From Rhizobium sp. NFR07 (lineage in GTDB: Bacteria > Pseudomonadota > Alphaproteobacteria > Rhizobiales > Rhizobiaceae): a stretch of DNA of 64,000 bases. Location: the NCBI RefSeq assembly GCF_900111905.1, contig NZ_FOKM01000007.1:1-64000 (forward strand), read 5' to 3'. Positions within the stretch are counted from its first letter, which is position 1. Every line of letters starts with the position of its first letter. A program made the position numbers and the translations under genes. Below the pieces are notes generated by a model. It had not been told where the DNA came from and did not search any database. It was given only the letters and a program-made list of their open reading frames with translations. This document shows positions 1 to 9,603 of this stretch, in pieces.

Positions 1-48
1 TCAATCCCATCTGCAATCTCCCACACGTCATTCAGACCCGGGGAGTGT

Positions 49-95
49 GACATTCCAACTTTGCAGAAACAGGACATTCTAACTTTGCGGCTACA
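49..95. mobile_element. Possible end of an IS21-type insertion sequence
   Basis: Two near-identical 16-base copies, GACATTCCAACTTTGC at 49-64 and GACATTCTAACTTTGC at 73-88, lie 24 bases apart, and the block ends in CTACA at 95. Read inward from 95 this gives a TGT start followed by repeated subterminal units. Multiple short terminal repeats and a TG/CA boundary are known from IS21-family (istA/istB) elements. No transposase gene is inside the window, so the element would lie to the left. The open frame in positions 1-48 is too short to identify. This is a pattern match from memory and is only a suggestion. Confidence 0.35.
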
Positions 96-152
96 TACAA
101 AGATCGCATAAGATAGATTATGGAACTATCGCGCAATTGGGTGAATGTCGGT

Positions 153-611
153 TTATTGTGCCGGCAGATAGTCGAATGGTCCCTTCGCAGTCACGAAGAA
201 CAGGCATTCGGTCTGCGAAATGCATTTGGTGACATGTCGCTCGTCTGCTTTCTGGTACCAGTAAGAACCTGCTGGCAATGGATGATCCTGTGTCGAGCCC
301 GGAGGTTCATTGGCGACGACGCCGGCAACGACAACGCCATAATAGGAAAACGAGTGAGTATGGATCGTGCTTGCCGTTCCGCCGGCCATCTTGATGTAAT
401 TGCTATGGGCGCCGTTGGCCGGGTCTCCCCAGCCGTTGGCTACCGTAAGACCTTGCTTGTTCTGGTAGAACTTGAGTTCGGTCACAGGCCGGATCGTCGA
501 TTTGTCGGCATAAGGATCGGAGGTTTCTTCGGCGATTGCCGTAAGCGACACTGTGGTGACAAGCATCGCGACCGTCAGCGCAACGCGTGGGATTGATCTC
601 AAAATATACAT
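153..611 (-). CDS. Secreted cupin-domain protein
   Basis: The 152-residue product begins with a signal peptide (hydrophobic residues about 8-27, then AIAEE). The rest resembles a single cupin barrel of the DUF4437 kind: an HTHSF segment near residue 85 and a later H near KADERHVTK supply possible metal ligands. It probably acts in the periplasm, but the substrate is unknown. It sits alone between the IS-like end at 49-95 and a convergent-free intergenic stretch, so no operon context helps. The cupin call is from fold-like motifs only. A role in detoxification or as a binding protein would be guesswork. Confidence 0.65.
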   Translation of the reverse strand: MYILRSIPRVALTVAMLVTTVSLTAIAEETSDPYADKSTIRPVTELKFYQNKQGLTVANGWGDPANGAHSNYIKMAGGTASTIHTHSFSYYGVVVAGVVANEPPGSTQDHPLPAGSYWYQKADERHVTKCISQTECLFFVTAKGPFDYLPAQ

Positions 612-879
612 AATATCTTTCCGTGGTGCTCATGGCGACCTGCAATAGGCGTCGCCCGCATTCAAAGCCCAAGAGTGATCGATTTTCGGCGCAGCGTGAA
701 TATCGATTGGGTGAAACACACCATTGCGCCTACCGGAATGATTGGACCCAGCGGATGCGACGGCATTGTCGACGACGGTATGCGACCGCGCGCTCGTCGC
801 CAAATGCAAGCATGAGATACTGATAATTACATATATTTATCAGTGTAATGCGGGACGTTTCTCACCTGAATTTTGGAAA
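612..879. other. Intergenic region, no gene seen
   Basis: These 268 bases separate the cupin gene from the metallo-hydrolase gene. Short frames occur but have no ribosome binding site or recognisable protein. The A/T-rich stretch around 830-875 could hold promoter elements, but none is clear. Confidence 0.5.
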
Positions 880-1710
880 TTACACCGCGTCCTGCGCGAG
901 GTCGATCTCGAAGCTCATCCCGTCATAGGCCGGCTCAATGTGATCCGGCGTCTCTGCCAGGACCGTCTCGTAGTCCAGCGGAATGTGCATATGCGTGAGA
1001 ATGGCGCGCTTGGCGCCGAGCCGCGCAATCCAGTCCAGCGCCTGTTCGATCGACAGATGGCTTGGATGGTATGTGTATTGCAGCGCGTCGATGATCAGCA
1101 TGTCGAGGCCTGCAAGCCTGCCGATGCTGTCGGCCGGAAAGTCGCTGACATCGGTGCAGTAAGCTACGTCGCCGATCCTGAAGCCCAGCGAATGGATGTC
1201 GCCATGGGCCTGCCTGTGCGGCTTGAAGCGGATCGGCCCGCCGGGCCCGTCGATGACGATGTCTTCATCGAGATCCTCGATCAGCACCGGCTTGACGATC
1301 GGCGGATAATTTCCGCCCGGCGGCGTTTCCATGCAGTAGCCGAAACCCTGACGGATGCGATCCATGGTGAACGGGTCGGCATGGATCGGAATGCGATGCC
1401 GCTGCAGGATGAAATAGCCGCGCAGGTCGTCTATGCCGTGCAGGTGGTCGGCATGGGCATGGGTATAGAGCACGGCGTCCATGCGCTGCACTTTTGCAGC
1501 AATCATCTGCTCGCGGAAGTCAGGCCCGGTATCGATTGCCACGACGGTGCGGCCACCGTCCGGCGCGATCTGCTCGACTAGAAAGGCCGCGCGCGTGCGT
1601 CGGTTCTTCGGGTTTGCCGGATCGCAGGCGCCCCAGTCACCGTTCAGCCGCGGCACGCCGGGAGACGACGAGCAGCCGAGAATGGTGAAGCGACGCCTGT
1701 AGCCCTGCAC
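880..1710 (-). CDS. MBL-fold metallo-hydrolase, PhnP-like
   Basis: The 276-residue protein is a metallo-beta-lactamase-fold phosphodiesterase or hydrolase. The metal-binding signature THAHADH lies at residues 83-89, followed by HGIDDLR. A further Asp is in AYCTDVSDF and a late His in ILTHMHIP. The N-terminal ILGCSSSPGVP and the layout match the PhnP/RNase Z-like subgroup that hydrolyses cyclic phosphate esters. The gene is the last of the dac-tmk-holB-metG-tatD series, starting two bases after the tatD stop, so it is almost certainly cotranscribed. The exact substrate is not known. No phn genes are nearby, so a phosphonate role is not supported. Confidence 0.88.
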   Translation of the reverse strand: MQGYRRRFTILGCSSSPGVPRLNGDWGACDPANPKNRRTRAAFLVEQIAPDGGRTVVAIDTGPDFREQMIAAKVQRMDAVLYTHAHADHLHGIDDLRGYFILQRHRIPIHADPFTMDRIRQGFGYCMETPPGGNYPPIVKPVLIEDLDEDIVIDGPGGPIRFKPHRQAHGDIHSLGFRIGDVAYCTDVSDFPADSIGRLAGLDMLIIDALQYTYHPSHLSIEQALDWIARLGAKRAILTHMHIPLDYETVLAETPDHIEPAYDGMSFEIDLAQDAV

Positions 1711-1712
1711 CG

Positions 1713-2507
1713 TCAGAGCCTCGGCATTTTCGTAAAGCAGCGGAAGGCATTGTCCGTCGTGATCCTGGCGATCTCGGCATAGCTCACGTCATGCACCTCG
1801 GCCAGAACCTCGGCCGTGTTGACCACATAGGACGGCTCGTTGCGCTTGCCGCGCCAGCGCTTCGGCGCGAGAAACGGCGCGTCGGTCTCGACCAGCAGCC
1901 GGTCCATCGGCACGGTTTTGGCGAGGTCGCGGATATCCTGCGACTTCGGGAAGGTCAGGATGCCGGAAAACGAGATATAGCCGCCGAGTTCCACGCCGAC
2001 GCGGGCGAGGTCGGGGCCTGCCGAAAAGCAATGGAGAATGAAGGGGAAGGCCCCCTTCCCGCTTTCCGTCGTCAGGATCTCGATCATGTCCTCGTCGGCG
2101 CTGCGGCTGTGAATGACGAGCGGCAGCTTCGTCGCGCGCGCCGCCTCGATATGGCGGATGAAGCCGGTTTTCTGGTCGGCCGGCGTCTGCGTATCGTAGA
2201 AATAGTCGAGCCCGGCCTCGCCGATCGCCACCACCTTTTCATGCGCGTTGGCGAGCCTGATCAGGTCTTCCGCCTGTATGTCGAGCTCTTCGCCGGCATG
2301 GTTGGGATGGGTGCCGACGGAGCAGAAGACCGACGGGTATTTCTCGGTGATCGCCAGAAGCCGGTCGAGCTTGCGGACCTCGGTGGAGATCGTCACCAGT
2401 TGCTTGACGCCCGCCTGATGCGCACGCGTGACGATCTCGTCGCGCTCCGCATCGAAATCGGCATAGTCCAGATGGCAATGGGTATCGATCAGCATGGCTT
2501 GGGTCAT
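1713..2507 (-). CDS. TatD-family metal-dependent hydrolase
   Basis: The 264-residue protein is a TIM-barrel metal hydrolase of the TatD family, whose members act as 3'-5' exonucleases on DNA or RNA. The metal ligands are all present: H10 and H12 in DTHCHLD, E97 in GEAGLDYFYD, H133 in VIHSR, H159 in LHCFS and D209 in ETDAPFLAP. The start shown gives MTQAML. A start four codons later is equally good, and neither has a strong ribosome site. It lies between metG and the MBL hydrolase gene in an operon order common in alphaproteobacteria. Confidence 0.93.
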   Translation of the reverse strand: MTQAMLIDTHCHLDYADFDAERDEIVTRAHQAGVKQLVTISTEVRKLDRLLAITEKYPSVFCSVGTHPNHAGEELDIQAEDLIRLANAHEKVVAIGEAGLDYFYDTQTPADQKTGFIRHIEAARATKLPLVIHSRSADEDMIEILTTESGKGAFPFILHCFSAGPDLARVGVELGGYISFSGILTFPKSQDIRDLAKTVPMDRLLVETDAPFLAPKRWRGKRNEPSYVVNTAEVLAEVHDVSYAEIARITTDNAFRCFTKMPRL

Positions 2508-2529
2508 TCAAAAGGCTTGAGGCGGAATT

Positions 2530-2563
2530 GGCATGGCCCGGGTCAAGGATACCGGGCCATGCC
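2530..2563 (-). other. Perfect 12-bp hairpin between metG and tatD
   Basis: GGCATGGCCCGG at 2530-2541 is the exact inverse of CCGGGCCATGCC at 2552-2563, with a 10-base loop. It falls between the metG stop and the tatD start. On the minus strand no T-run follows, so it is not a standard intrinsic terminator. A role as an mRNA stability or processing element inside the operon is an inference. Confidence 0.6.
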
Positions 2564-2580
2564 TTAAAGGTCTTGTCAGA

Positions 2581-4140
2581 TCAGGCCGTTGCTTCCGGTG
2601 CCACATAGCGTGGGAAGACCGGCTTCGGCGCTTCCAGCACCATGCCGGGCTTCAGGCGGCCCGCCTCGCCGAGTGCGGCAAAGTCGCGGGCATCCGGGCC
2701 GGCGGCCACGAGATCGAGCAGCTTGGCGGCGGAATCCGGTATGAACGGCTGCAGCAGGATGGCGATCTGACGCACCACTTCGGCGGTCACGTAAAGCACC
2801 GTGCCCATGCGCTCGACATCCGTCTTCTTCAGCGCCCACGGCTCCTGGCTTGCGAAATAGCGGTCGGTCTCGGAAACGACGGCAATGATCGCGGCCAGCG
2901 CCTTGTGAATCAGCAGCTTGTCCATCTCCTCGCGGCAGGTGGCGATCAGCGCGTCGGCGGATGCCAGCATTTCGCGGTCGGCATCGGTGAGTTCGCCCGG
3001 CGTCGGGATCTGGCCGTCGCAATTCTTGACGATCATCGACAGCGAGCGGCTGGCAAGGTTGCCGATGCCGTTGGCGAGGTCCGCATTGATGCGGATGCCG
3101 ATCCCTTCCTCGCTGCAATAGCCGTCCTGGCCGAAGGAGATTTCGCGCATCAGGTAGTAGCGGATCTGGTCGAGGCCGAAATGCTCGATCAGCTCGAACG
3201 GGTCGAGCACGTTGCCGAGCGACTTCGACATCTTCTCGCCGCCCTTGGCCAGAACGAAGCCATGGGCATAGACGCGCTTCGGCAGCGGCAGCTTGGCCGA
3301 CATCAGGAAAGCCGGCCAGTAGACCGCATGGAAGCGAATGATGTCCTTGCCGATGATATGCGCATCCGCCGGCCAATATTTTGCGCGCGGGCCGTTCTCG
3401 TCGGTCAGATAGCCGGTGGCCGTCAGGTAGTTGGTCAGCGCGTCGACCCAGACATACATCACATGTTCCGGATCGTTCGGAACCTCGACGCCCCAGTCGA
3501 AGGTTGTGCGCGAGATCGACAGGTCGCGCAGGCCCGACTTGACGAAGGAGATGATCTCGTTGCGGCGCTCGGCCGGGCCAATAAAGTCCGGCTGCTCCTC
3601 ATAGAGTGCCAGAAGCCTGTCCTGGTACTCGGACAGCTTGAAGAAGTAGCTGGACTCCTCCACCCACTCGACCGGCGTGCCCTGCGGCCCGTAGCGAACG
3701 CCGTCGGCGCGCTCCTCGGTCTCGTCCTCGGCGTAATAGGCCTCGTCGCGCACCGAATACCAGCCGGCATAGCTGTCCTTGTAGATATCGCCGGCATCGG
3801 CCATCCGGTTCCAGATCACCTGGCAGGCCTCGTGGTGGCGCGGCTCGGTGGTGCGGATGAAATCGTCGTTGGAGGCGTTGAGCAGCTTGCCCATCTGGCG
3901 GAACTCGGCGGAATTGCGCTCGGCCAGCTCTTCCGGCGAAATGCCTTCCTTGCGCGCCGTCTGCTGCATCTTCTGGCCGTGCTCGTCCGTGCCCGTCAGG
4001 AAGAACACGTCGCGACCGTCGAGGCGCTGGAAGCGCGCCATCGCATCGGTCGCGATCAGTTCGTAGGCATGGCCGATATGCGGCTTGCCGTTCGGATAGG
4101 AAATCGCGGTCGTGATGTAGAAAGGCGTCTTGTCGGACAT
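2581..4140 (-). CDS. metG: Methionyl-tRNA synthetase
   Basis: This 519-residue class I synthetase charges tRNA-Met. The HIGH signature is at residues 21-24 (PHIGHAY) and KMSKS at 303-307. The connective region around residues 125-150 has no Cys knuckle, and there is no C-terminal EMAP-type tRNA-binding domain. The length agrees with the short alphaproteobacterial MetG form. It is the fourth gene of the minus-strand operon after holB, with about 100 bases in between, and precedes tatD. Confidence 0.97.
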   Translation of the reverse strand: MSDKTPFYITTAISYPNGKPHIGHAYELIATDAMARFQRLDGRDVFFLTGTDEHGQKMQQTARKEGISPEELAERNSAEFRQMGKLLNASNDDFIRTTEPRHHEACQVIWNRMADAGDIYKDSYAGWYSVRDEAYYAEDETEERADGVRYGPQGTPVEWVEESSYFFKLSEYQDRLLALYEEQPDFIGPAERRNEIISFVKSGLRDLSISRTTFDWGVEVPNDPEHVMYVWVDALTNYLTATGYLTDENGPRAKYWPADAHIIGKDIIRFHAVYWPAFLMSAKLPLPKRVYAHGFVLAKGGEKMSKSLGNVLDPFELIEHFGLDQIRYYLMREISFGQDGYCSEEGIGIRINADLANGIGNLASRSLSMIVKNCDGQIPTPGELTDADREMLASADALIATCREEMDKLLIHKALAAIIAVVSETDRYFASQEPWALKKTDVERMGTVLYVTAEVVRQIAILLQPFIPDSAAKLLDLVAAGPDARDFAALGEAGRLKPGMVLEAPKPVFPRYVAPEATA

Positions 4141-4245
4141 CGAAACACTCGGGAACTTTGGTTTTCGCGCGCAATCGCGCTGGTCATGCCGCTCTTAGCG
4201 CATGTTTCGCATCTGCGAAACCCAAAGTTCAACGGCGCAATGGGG

Positions 4246-5277
4246 TTAAGCCGCCCTCGCCGCCTCGAGGATCGAGAGCAGCGTCTGCTTCTTGTCGAGA
4301 TTATAGGCAGTGGAGATGGTGATCTTCTCGCCGATCTCGCTCACCATCCGCGCGCGCTTTTCGGCCAGCGGCAACTGTCCGTCCAGCGCCGCCGTACGCG
4401 CCTGTTCGGCCAGATATTCGGTCAGGTGCTCAAGGAAGAAGGTGAAGATGACTTCGCTGTCCTTGCCGGAAAGCACATCGGCCAGCCGGTGCATGGCGCG
4501 CCGCGCCGAAGGGCCTTCAGAGCGCACAACCTCGTCGAAGGCGGCCATGATGTCGAGCCCGCCATAATTCATCAGCTTCAGCGCCCTGGCGACGCTGCCC
4601 TTGGCGAGCGAAAGCACAGTCTCTTCCGTCTGGCCGCCGTCAAGACGCTGCCCTAGCATGGAAAGCGCCTGCTTGAGTTCCGCGTCGCCGAGCGGTGACA
4701 GTTTCAGCGTCTGGCAGCGTGAGCGGATCGTCGGCAGCAGTTTGCCGGGCGCATGCGAAAGAACGAGGAACATCGCCCCGCGCGGCGGTTCCTCCAAAAT
4801 CTTCAGGATCGCATTGGCCGCATTGCGGTTCAGGTCGTCGGCGGGATCGATGACGACGATGCGCCGGTTGCCGGTACCGGATGTCTGCGAGAAGAAATGC
4901 CCTGCCCGCCTCACCTCGTCCACCGTGATCGCGCTCTTCACCTTGCCGGTCTTGTCGTCGACAGGCCGTGTCAGGTGCAGCAGGTTATGGGAGGCGCCGG
5001 AGAGGATCTGTCGGCTGATCGGCGTCGTCGGGTCCGGATCGGGGATCTCCACCGGTGCGAGCCCGGGCTCTGGATTGGACAGAACGTAATTGGCAAAGCG
5101 GAATGCCAGCGTCGCCTTGCCGATGCCTTCCGGCCCCTCGATCAGGATCGCGTGATGCGACTTGCCGGTCCGGTAGCTGCGCGCGAGAAATTCTTGCGCC
5201 TGCTCGTGCCCGAGAAGCCGCGTGTTGGCGGCTGGCGCAATGGCGCCGTCCAGGAGCTGCGGGTCCTGCTCGCTCAT
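4246..5277 (-). CDS. holB: DNA polymerase III subunit delta'
   Basis: The 343-residue protein is the delta' subunit of the clamp loader. The P-loop-like GPEGIGKA lies at residues 48-55, and the sensor region reads [12 protein letters not shown] followed by LKILEEPP, typical of delta'. The usual zinc-module cysteines are absent, as is common in alphaproteobacterial versions. The ATG overlaps the tmk stop in an ATGA junction, so the two replication genes are translationally coupled. Confidence 0.94.
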   Translation of the reverse strand: MSEQDPQLLDGAIAPAANTRLLGHEQAQEFLARSYRTGKSHHAILIEGPEGIGKATLAFRFANYVLSNPEPGLAPVEIPDPDPTTPISRQILSGASHNLLHLTRPVDDKTGKVKSAITVDEVRRAGHFFSQTSGTGNRRIVVIDPADDLNRNAANAILKILEEPPRGAMFLVLSHAPGKLLPTIRSRCQTLKLSPLGDAELKQALSMLGQRLDGGQTEETVLSLAKGSVARALKLMNYGGLDIMAAFDEVVRSEGPSARRAMHRLADVLSGKDSEVIFTFFLEHLTEYLAEQARTAALDGQLPLAEKRARMVSEIGEKITISTAYNLDKKQTLLSILEAARAA

Positions 5278-5939
5278 GCGACCGGCTCGGCCGGCACGCG
5301 CGCGCCGATTGCGGCTTCCACCAGGGTGAAGATCTGTTCGGCGATATCGTCTTCCGGCTGCTCCGCCTCGATCACCCGGCAGCGATCAGGTTCTGCCGCG
5401 GCGATATCGAGATAGGCCTGTCGGCGCTTCTCGTGGGTGTCGATCTCTTCGCGCTCGAACCGGTCGGGCGCCGCGTTGCCGCCCCGCTTGCGGGCACGGC
5501 CGAGGCCGATCTCGGCGGGCAGGTCGAGGATGAAGGTCAGGTCCGGCATCACGCCGTTCGTCGCGATCCGCTGGAGTGCCTCGATATAGTCGGGCTCCAG
5601 ATTGCCGGTGACGCCCTGGTAGACGCGCGAGGAATCGACGAACCGGTCGCAGAGCACGATGGCGCCGCTTTCGAGCGCCGGGCGTATCACTTCTTCGACA
5701 TGGTCGTTGCGGGCGGCGGCAAACAGGATCGCCTCCATGCGCACGCCGAAACTCTCCGCCATGCCGCTCAGAAGCACGTAGCGCACTGCTTCGGCGCCGG
5801 GCGAGCCGCCGGGCTCGCGGGTCACGAGCACGTCATGGCCGCGGCGGCGCAGGCGATCGGCAAGCCGGCGGATCTGGGTCGATTTGCCGGCCCCCTCCCC
5901 GCCTTCGAAAGTGATGAATATGCCTGAACGGTCTGCCAC
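5274..5939 (-). CDS. tmk: Thymidylate kinase
   Basis: This 221-residue kinase converts dTMP to dTDP for DNA synthesis. The P-loop GGEGAGKST is at residues 13-21, [10 protein letters not shown] follows at 41-50, and the DR motif is in LCDRFVDSS. The start is GTG at 5939, because [11 protein letters not shown] is the usual N-terminus and no better ATG lies close by. It overlaps holB by four bases and lies 67 bases after the D,D-carboxypeptidase-like gene, which suggests one transcript. Confidence 0.96.
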   Translation of the reverse strand: MADRSGIFITFEGGEGAGKSTQIRRLADRLRRRGHDVLVTREPGGSPGAEAVRYVLLSGMAESFGVRMEAILFAAARNDHVEEVIRPALESGAIVLCDRFVDSSRVYQGVTGNLEPDYIEALQRIATNGVMPDLTFILDLPAEIGLGRARKRGGNAAPDRFEREEIDTHEKRRQAYLDIAAAEPDRCRVIEAEQPEDDIAEQIFTLVEAAIGARVPAEPVA

Positions 5940-6006
5940 GCGTATCTTGGTACCTGTTGTCGTCAGAGCGGCATATAGTGCATCCGCTGCCTGCGCGAAA
6001 CAATCG

Positions 6007-7176
6007 TCACAGCCAGAAGAACATTAATTCCATCAGCGCATCGCTGGCCTGCGCCCGCAATCCACCCACCTCGACGGCGCTGGCGGCGACCAGCGGCACT
6101 TCCTGGATGACCTTGTCACCGGAGGATATTTTCAACGTGGCAATCTGGCTGCCTTCCGCGACGGGCGCGCGCAGCGGCCACTGATAGACGATTCTCCCCG
6201 ACAACCGCTCGGCATCGCTCTTTGGCACATAGACCTCGACCGATTCACGGGCGACGAGATCGACGCGACCATCGGTCCCGCCATAGACGCTCGCCTGGCC
6301 GATCACTTCGCCCGGCTTGAACAGCATCTTGGTCTGGAAGGAGGAAAGCGCCCAGTCGAGGATGCGTTTCGCCTCCTCGGTGCGCTCCTTGTCGGTGGCA
6401 AGGCCGCCGAGCGCCAGGAACAACCGCGTCCCGTCGCGCTCGATCGAGGCCGCCAGCGCATAACCGCTGCCCTCGGCAAAGCCGGCGCCGAGCCCGTCGA
6501 CGCCCATGTTGAGGCCGAGCAGCGGGTTCTTGTTGCGCTGAAAGATCTTATTCCACTGGAAATCCGGCTGCGCGTAGAGCGGATAGTATTCCGGATAGTC
6601 GCGGTAGAGGTGCCGGGAAAGCTCGACGAGATCGTGCGCCGTCGTCCAGCTCTCGGCATAGGGAAGTCCGGTCGCATTGCCGAATCTCGATCGCGTCAGC
6701 CCGAGGTCCCTCGCCCGCGCCGTCATCCGTGCGGCGAACTCCGCTTCCGTCCGGCTGATGCCTTCGGCGAGGATGATGCAGGCATCGTTGGCATTCTGCA
6801 CGACCACGCCGCGCATCAGGTCACCGACCGGCACCTGCGATTTCAGGGCCGCGAACATGGTCGTGGTGCCGGATGGCGCCCCACCGGTGCGCCAGGCATA
6901 TTCGCTGACCGGATAAAGCGTCTCGGGCGTGATCGCGCCGGTCTTCAGCGCGTTGAACACGACATCCATCGTCATCAGCTTTGCGAGCGACGCGGCCGGG
7001 AAGGACTGGTTCTCGTTGACGGCGAGCAGGACGGTGCCGCTCTCCTCCTCGACCAGATAGGCCTGTTTCGCCTTGGTGGTGAAGGATGGCGCCGGTTCCT
7101 GGGCGAAAGCGGATCCGGCAGGCTGCTGGGCGACGAAGGCCAGCAGGATCCCCACAAGCATGAAACGTCGCATCAT
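6007..7176 (-). CDS. D,D-carboxypeptidase homologue with altered catalytic motifs
   Basis: The 389-residue protein has a signal peptide (residues 1-25, ending SAFAQ) and the fold of a low-molecular-weight penicillin-binding protein (S11 family, PBP5-like), with the C-terminal beta domain at about 285-370 and a hydrophobic tail. The nucleophile motif SLAK is intact at 63-66. The second motif, normally SxN, reads N128-A-N130. The third, normally KTG, reads G230-A-G232 within [14 protein letters not shown] checked both against the nucleotides. Loss of the KTG lysine would be expected to cripple carboxypeptidase activity, so it may be a structural or penicillin-binding regulator. It begins the tmk-holB-metG operon. 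Confidence 0.88.
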   Translation of the reverse strand: MMRRFMLVGILLAFVAQQPAGSAFAQEPAPSFTTKAKQAYLVEEESGTVLLAVNENQSFPAASLAKLMTMDVVFNALKTGAITPETLYPVSEYAWRTGGAPSGTTTMFAALKSQVPVGDLMRGVVVQNANDACIILAEGISRTEAEFAARMTARARDLGLTRSRFGNATGLPYAESWTTAHDLVELSRHLYRDYPEYYPLYAQPDFQWNKIFQRNKNPLLGLNMGVDGLGAGFAEGSGYALAASIERDGTRLFLALGGLATDKERTEEAKRILDWALSSFQTKMLFKPGEVIGQASVYGGTDGRVDLVARESVEVYVPKSDAERLSGRIVYQWPLRAPVAEGSQIATLKISSGDKVIQEVPLVAASAVEVGGLRAQASDALMELMFFWL

Positions 7177-7304
7177 TCCCCCGCAGTCCCGTCAGTCACT
7201 CTTGTCTAGCGCATCGATACGCAAAATCGGAATCGATTTTCCGAGAGTATGATACGCAGATCCTAAAATAGTTTAGCGCCGTGCATCGCAGGACGCACGG
7301 CGCT

Positions 7305-7330
7305 TCAAAAAATATGCCGCCGGAGCGGCA
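7305..7330 (-). terminator. Intrinsic terminator of rlpA
   Basis: TGCCGC at 7315-7320 pairs with GCGGCA at 7325-7330 around a CGGA loop. On the minus strand it is followed by ATATTTTTT, which gives the U-tract. It lies just after the rlpA stop. A second, longer stem (GCGCCGTGC at 7276-7284 with GCACGGCGC at 7295-7303) follows and may be a backup. Confidence 0.75.
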
Positions 7331-7343
7331 ATATTCCTGCTAA

Positions 7344-8414
7344 TCAGTATTTCTGGCCAGGCTTCGGCGGCTCGAGCAGCATGTTGCCGAACATGACGCG
7401 TGGTGCGGACGGCTCGGCGGCATAGGCCGTCTGCGTGGTCTGCACCTGAACAGGCTGTGCCTGGAACTGCTGCTTGGCCGGCTGTACGCGCTGCGGCTGG
7501 ACAGGGCGGGCCTGAACCGGCTGGATGGTCGCGACTTCAACCCGCTGCTTGGCAGGCTGCACTTTTGCTGCCTGAACCCGCGGTTCGGCCGGGGCCGAAG
7601 GATAGGCAGCAGCGACAGTCCGCTGCTTTGCCGGACGGGCCGATGATGCGCCCCAGCGCTCGCCGGGAATCGGAGCGGTCTGCGGCAGCGACGAGCCGTA
7701 GCTCTGCAACTGGTCGCCGAGCGGCTGGTTGGAGGCCACCATGACGCCGGTTGCGATCTGGCCGCCCGGGTTGATCGACGGAATGCGGTCGCCCTTGCGG
7801 ATATAGGATGCCATCAGGAACGGCATGTCCTCGCCGTCCATGCGGGCGCGACCGACATACTGCACGTTCACCTTGGCAGTGCCGGTGCGCTTCATGTCGA
7901 GCATTTCCGCGGTCTTGTCGGAAACGTCGATGATGCGGCCCGGGTGATAAGGCCCGCGGTCGTTGACGCGAACGATGACGGACGTGCCGGTCTCGGTATT
8001 GGTGACGCGGGCATAGCTCGGCAGCGGGAATGTCGGATGGGCCGCGGAAAGATGCGAGCTGTCATAGACTTCGCCATTGGCGGTCAGCCGGCCGTGGAAG
8101 GCCGAGCCGTACCAGGATGCGAGGCCCGACTTGTTGTAGTCGGGGTCTTCCTTCGGGACGTAGGTCTTGCCCTTTACCTCGTAAGGCTGGCCGACCATGA
8201 AGCGTCCGCCGCCCTTCGGCACGGGCTTGCCGTCCGCCACGACGCGCGGGCTTGCCTTCACGCCGTATTCTTTCTCGGAAAAATATTCCTTGCTGCGGCT
8301 CTTGGCCGTCTTCGGTGTGTCGTTCGTCGTGGCACAGGATGCCATCGTCGCGCACATTACGCTGATCCCAAGCCACTTAGACCAGAGGAAAAGTCTGCCG
8401 CCATTCAAACTCAA
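7344..8414 (-). CDS. rlpA: RlpA-family lipoprotein (septal ring lytic transglycosylase type)
   Basis: The 356-residue product has a hydrophobic lead and a lipobox-like ATMASC ending at C27, so it is probably an outer-membrane lipoprotein. Residues about 95-190 form the double-psi beta-barrel of RlpA, with ASWYG, FHGRLTANGE and VRVNDRGPY. RlpA proteins cleave peptidoglycan glycan strands lacking stem peptides at division sites. The C-terminal part is Q/P/V-rich low complexity (many VQPAKQ-like units) with no SPOR domain, unlike the Pseudomonas protein. It is monocistronic, ending at a terminator before the carboxypeptidase-like gene. Confidence 0.9.
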   Translation of the reverse strand: MSLNGGRLFLWSKWLGISVMCATMASCATTNDTPKTAKSRSKEYFSEKEYGVKASPRVVADGKPVPKGGGRFMVGQPYEVKGKTYVPKEDPDYNKSGLASWYGSAFHGRLTANGEVYDSSHLSAAHPTFPLPSYARVTNTETGTSVIVRVNDRGPYHPGRIIDVSDKTAEMLDMKRTGTAKVNVQYVGRARMDGEDMPFLMASYIRKGDRIPSINPGGQIATGVMVASNQPLGDQLQSYGSSLPQTAPIPGERWGASSARPAKQRTVAAAYPSAPAEPRVQAAKVQPAKQRVEVATIQPVQARPVQPQRVQPAKQQFQAQPVQVQTTQTAYAAEPSAPRVMFGNMLLEPPKPGQKY

Positions 8415-8847
8415 AACTCGCCCGTCCCATGCCGCATTCGCGAGGTGGATCGGGGTTCTCGTTCTCCCGGTCGGCTCGCCGCCAATGATTTGCCCGCGTG
8501 AAATGACGCGGTCATGTGCTGTGTCACTTTTGCTTCGTTCGTGGCAAAAATGCGAATGAAAACTGTGGAATGGTTAAAATTCGACCTTTTATGGTTAATG
8601 GATCGTAAATATTGATGAGAGATTAACTGTATAAATTCAGCGCGAAGGCCTGTCTATTCTTGCGCTCGACTGTGCAGAAATGGAGTATACGCACGGATAT
8701 GGCACAGCGGCTGAAAATGTGGCGAAAATGCGCTCTGGCCTGCTCCGGAAAACGTGTCCAAAACAAGAATGCACCCCTCCCCGCCACGCAACGGCGCGTG
8801 TGCGCCCGTTGACGGAATGAGCGATGGGCGATAAAGCCCAACTGTCC
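8415..8847. other. Intergenic region with a CtrA-like site
   Basis: This 433-base gap upstream of rlpA and of tRNA-Ser holds no convincing gene. The part at 8540-8640 is A/T-rich, unlike its surroundings. TTAA at 8595-8598, seven bases, then TAAA at 8606-8609 is one mismatch from the TTAA-N7-TTAA CtrA consensus of alphaproteobacteria. A role in rlpA control is speculative, since the site lies about 180 bases upstream of the gene. Confidence 0.4.
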
Positions 8848-8937
8848 GGATGGGTGGCCGAGTGGTTTAAGGCAACGGTCTTGAAAACCGTCGTGCGGGG
8901 AACCGTACCGTGGGTTCGAATCCCACCCCATCCGCCA
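8848..8937 (+). tRNA. tRNA-Ser (anticodon UGA)
   Basis: The acceptor arms GGATGGG (8848-8854) and CCCATCC (8927-8933) pair fully, followed by G and an encoded CCA at 8935-8937. The D arm is GCCGAGTGGTTTAAGGC, the anticodon loop CTTGAAA gives TGA, and the T arm is GTGGGTTCGAATCCCAC. A long variable arm makes it class II, which fits serine. The accessory patch starts immediately downstream. Confidence 0.97.
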
Positions 8938-9021
8938 GCCGCCTTCGAGATGGCCTGAAATTCAGGGAAATTGGAGGGTGATTGCAAGCCGGTCCTACTT
9001 TCGGTCCCACTTGCAGCCTCT

Positions 9022-9582
9022 CTAAGAGACGGTAGGCGTCGCGGGCTTCACACGGTATTGAAACTGGCGGAAACTTTTCCCAAAATGGCCATGAGCGTGA
9101 TCAACGAAGTTTTGAACCGTTCGTTCGGGCAGGTCTGAAAGACGGTCCAATAAAAACCGAATCTGGGCCAAAAGATCTCGCATCTGAATTTCCAGAATGT
9201 GAGTTTCACCCGGCATACGCTCTACCAAGATCGATTTTCCTTCGACCGTCGGTTTGCCGTCAGACATCTTTACCAGGATTTCGCCAAACTGCATGTTTCG
9301 AACAGTGAACTCGCTGACAGCGTCCGTCAGTGTAATAGCTGACTCCTCCAAGTCATTCATGTCGTTTATCAGATCCTCGTTGCCCGGTAGAAATAGAAAT
9401 GCATAGTCGGCGACACTCAACTTATCCGGGGCGCTGGGTGTGCCTGAAAGGCCACCCATCATCCTCATGTATTGGTCTTCCGACAAACCGTGTTCTTTTG
9501 CTCGCGCAACGCCACTAGTCACGTACGCACGAATATAGGCAACCATTTGAGCGTAACGTCTAAGCTTGGTGAATACTACCAA
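9022..9582 (-). CDS. Hypothetical protein in tRNA-adjacent patch
   Basis: I do not recognise this 186-residue protein. It is soluble, mostly helical in appearance, and has no signal peptide, with hydrophobic helix-like segments such as LLAQIRFLLDRLSDL near 135-150. Codon use is more A/T-rich than the conserved genes around it, which suggests recent acquisition. It lies 85 bases after tRNA-Ser on the opposite strand and diverges from the small lipoprotein gene at 9604. Confidence 0.55.
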   Translation of the reverse strand: MVVFTKLRRYAQMVAYIRAYVTSGVARAKEHGLSEDQYMRMMGGLSGTPSAPDKLSVADYAFLFLPGNEDLINDMNDLEESAITLTDAVSEFTVRNMQFGEILVKMSDGKPTVEGKSILVERMPGETHILEIQMRDLLAQIRFLLDRLSDLPERTVQNFVDHAHGHFGKSFRQFQYRVKPATPTVS

Positions 9583-9603
9583 CGCTTTCGCGGCATCTAA
9601 TAA

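Noticed and set aside
2533..4656. 707-residue open frame on the plus strand
   Set aside because: It is the antisense shadow of metG and part of holB.
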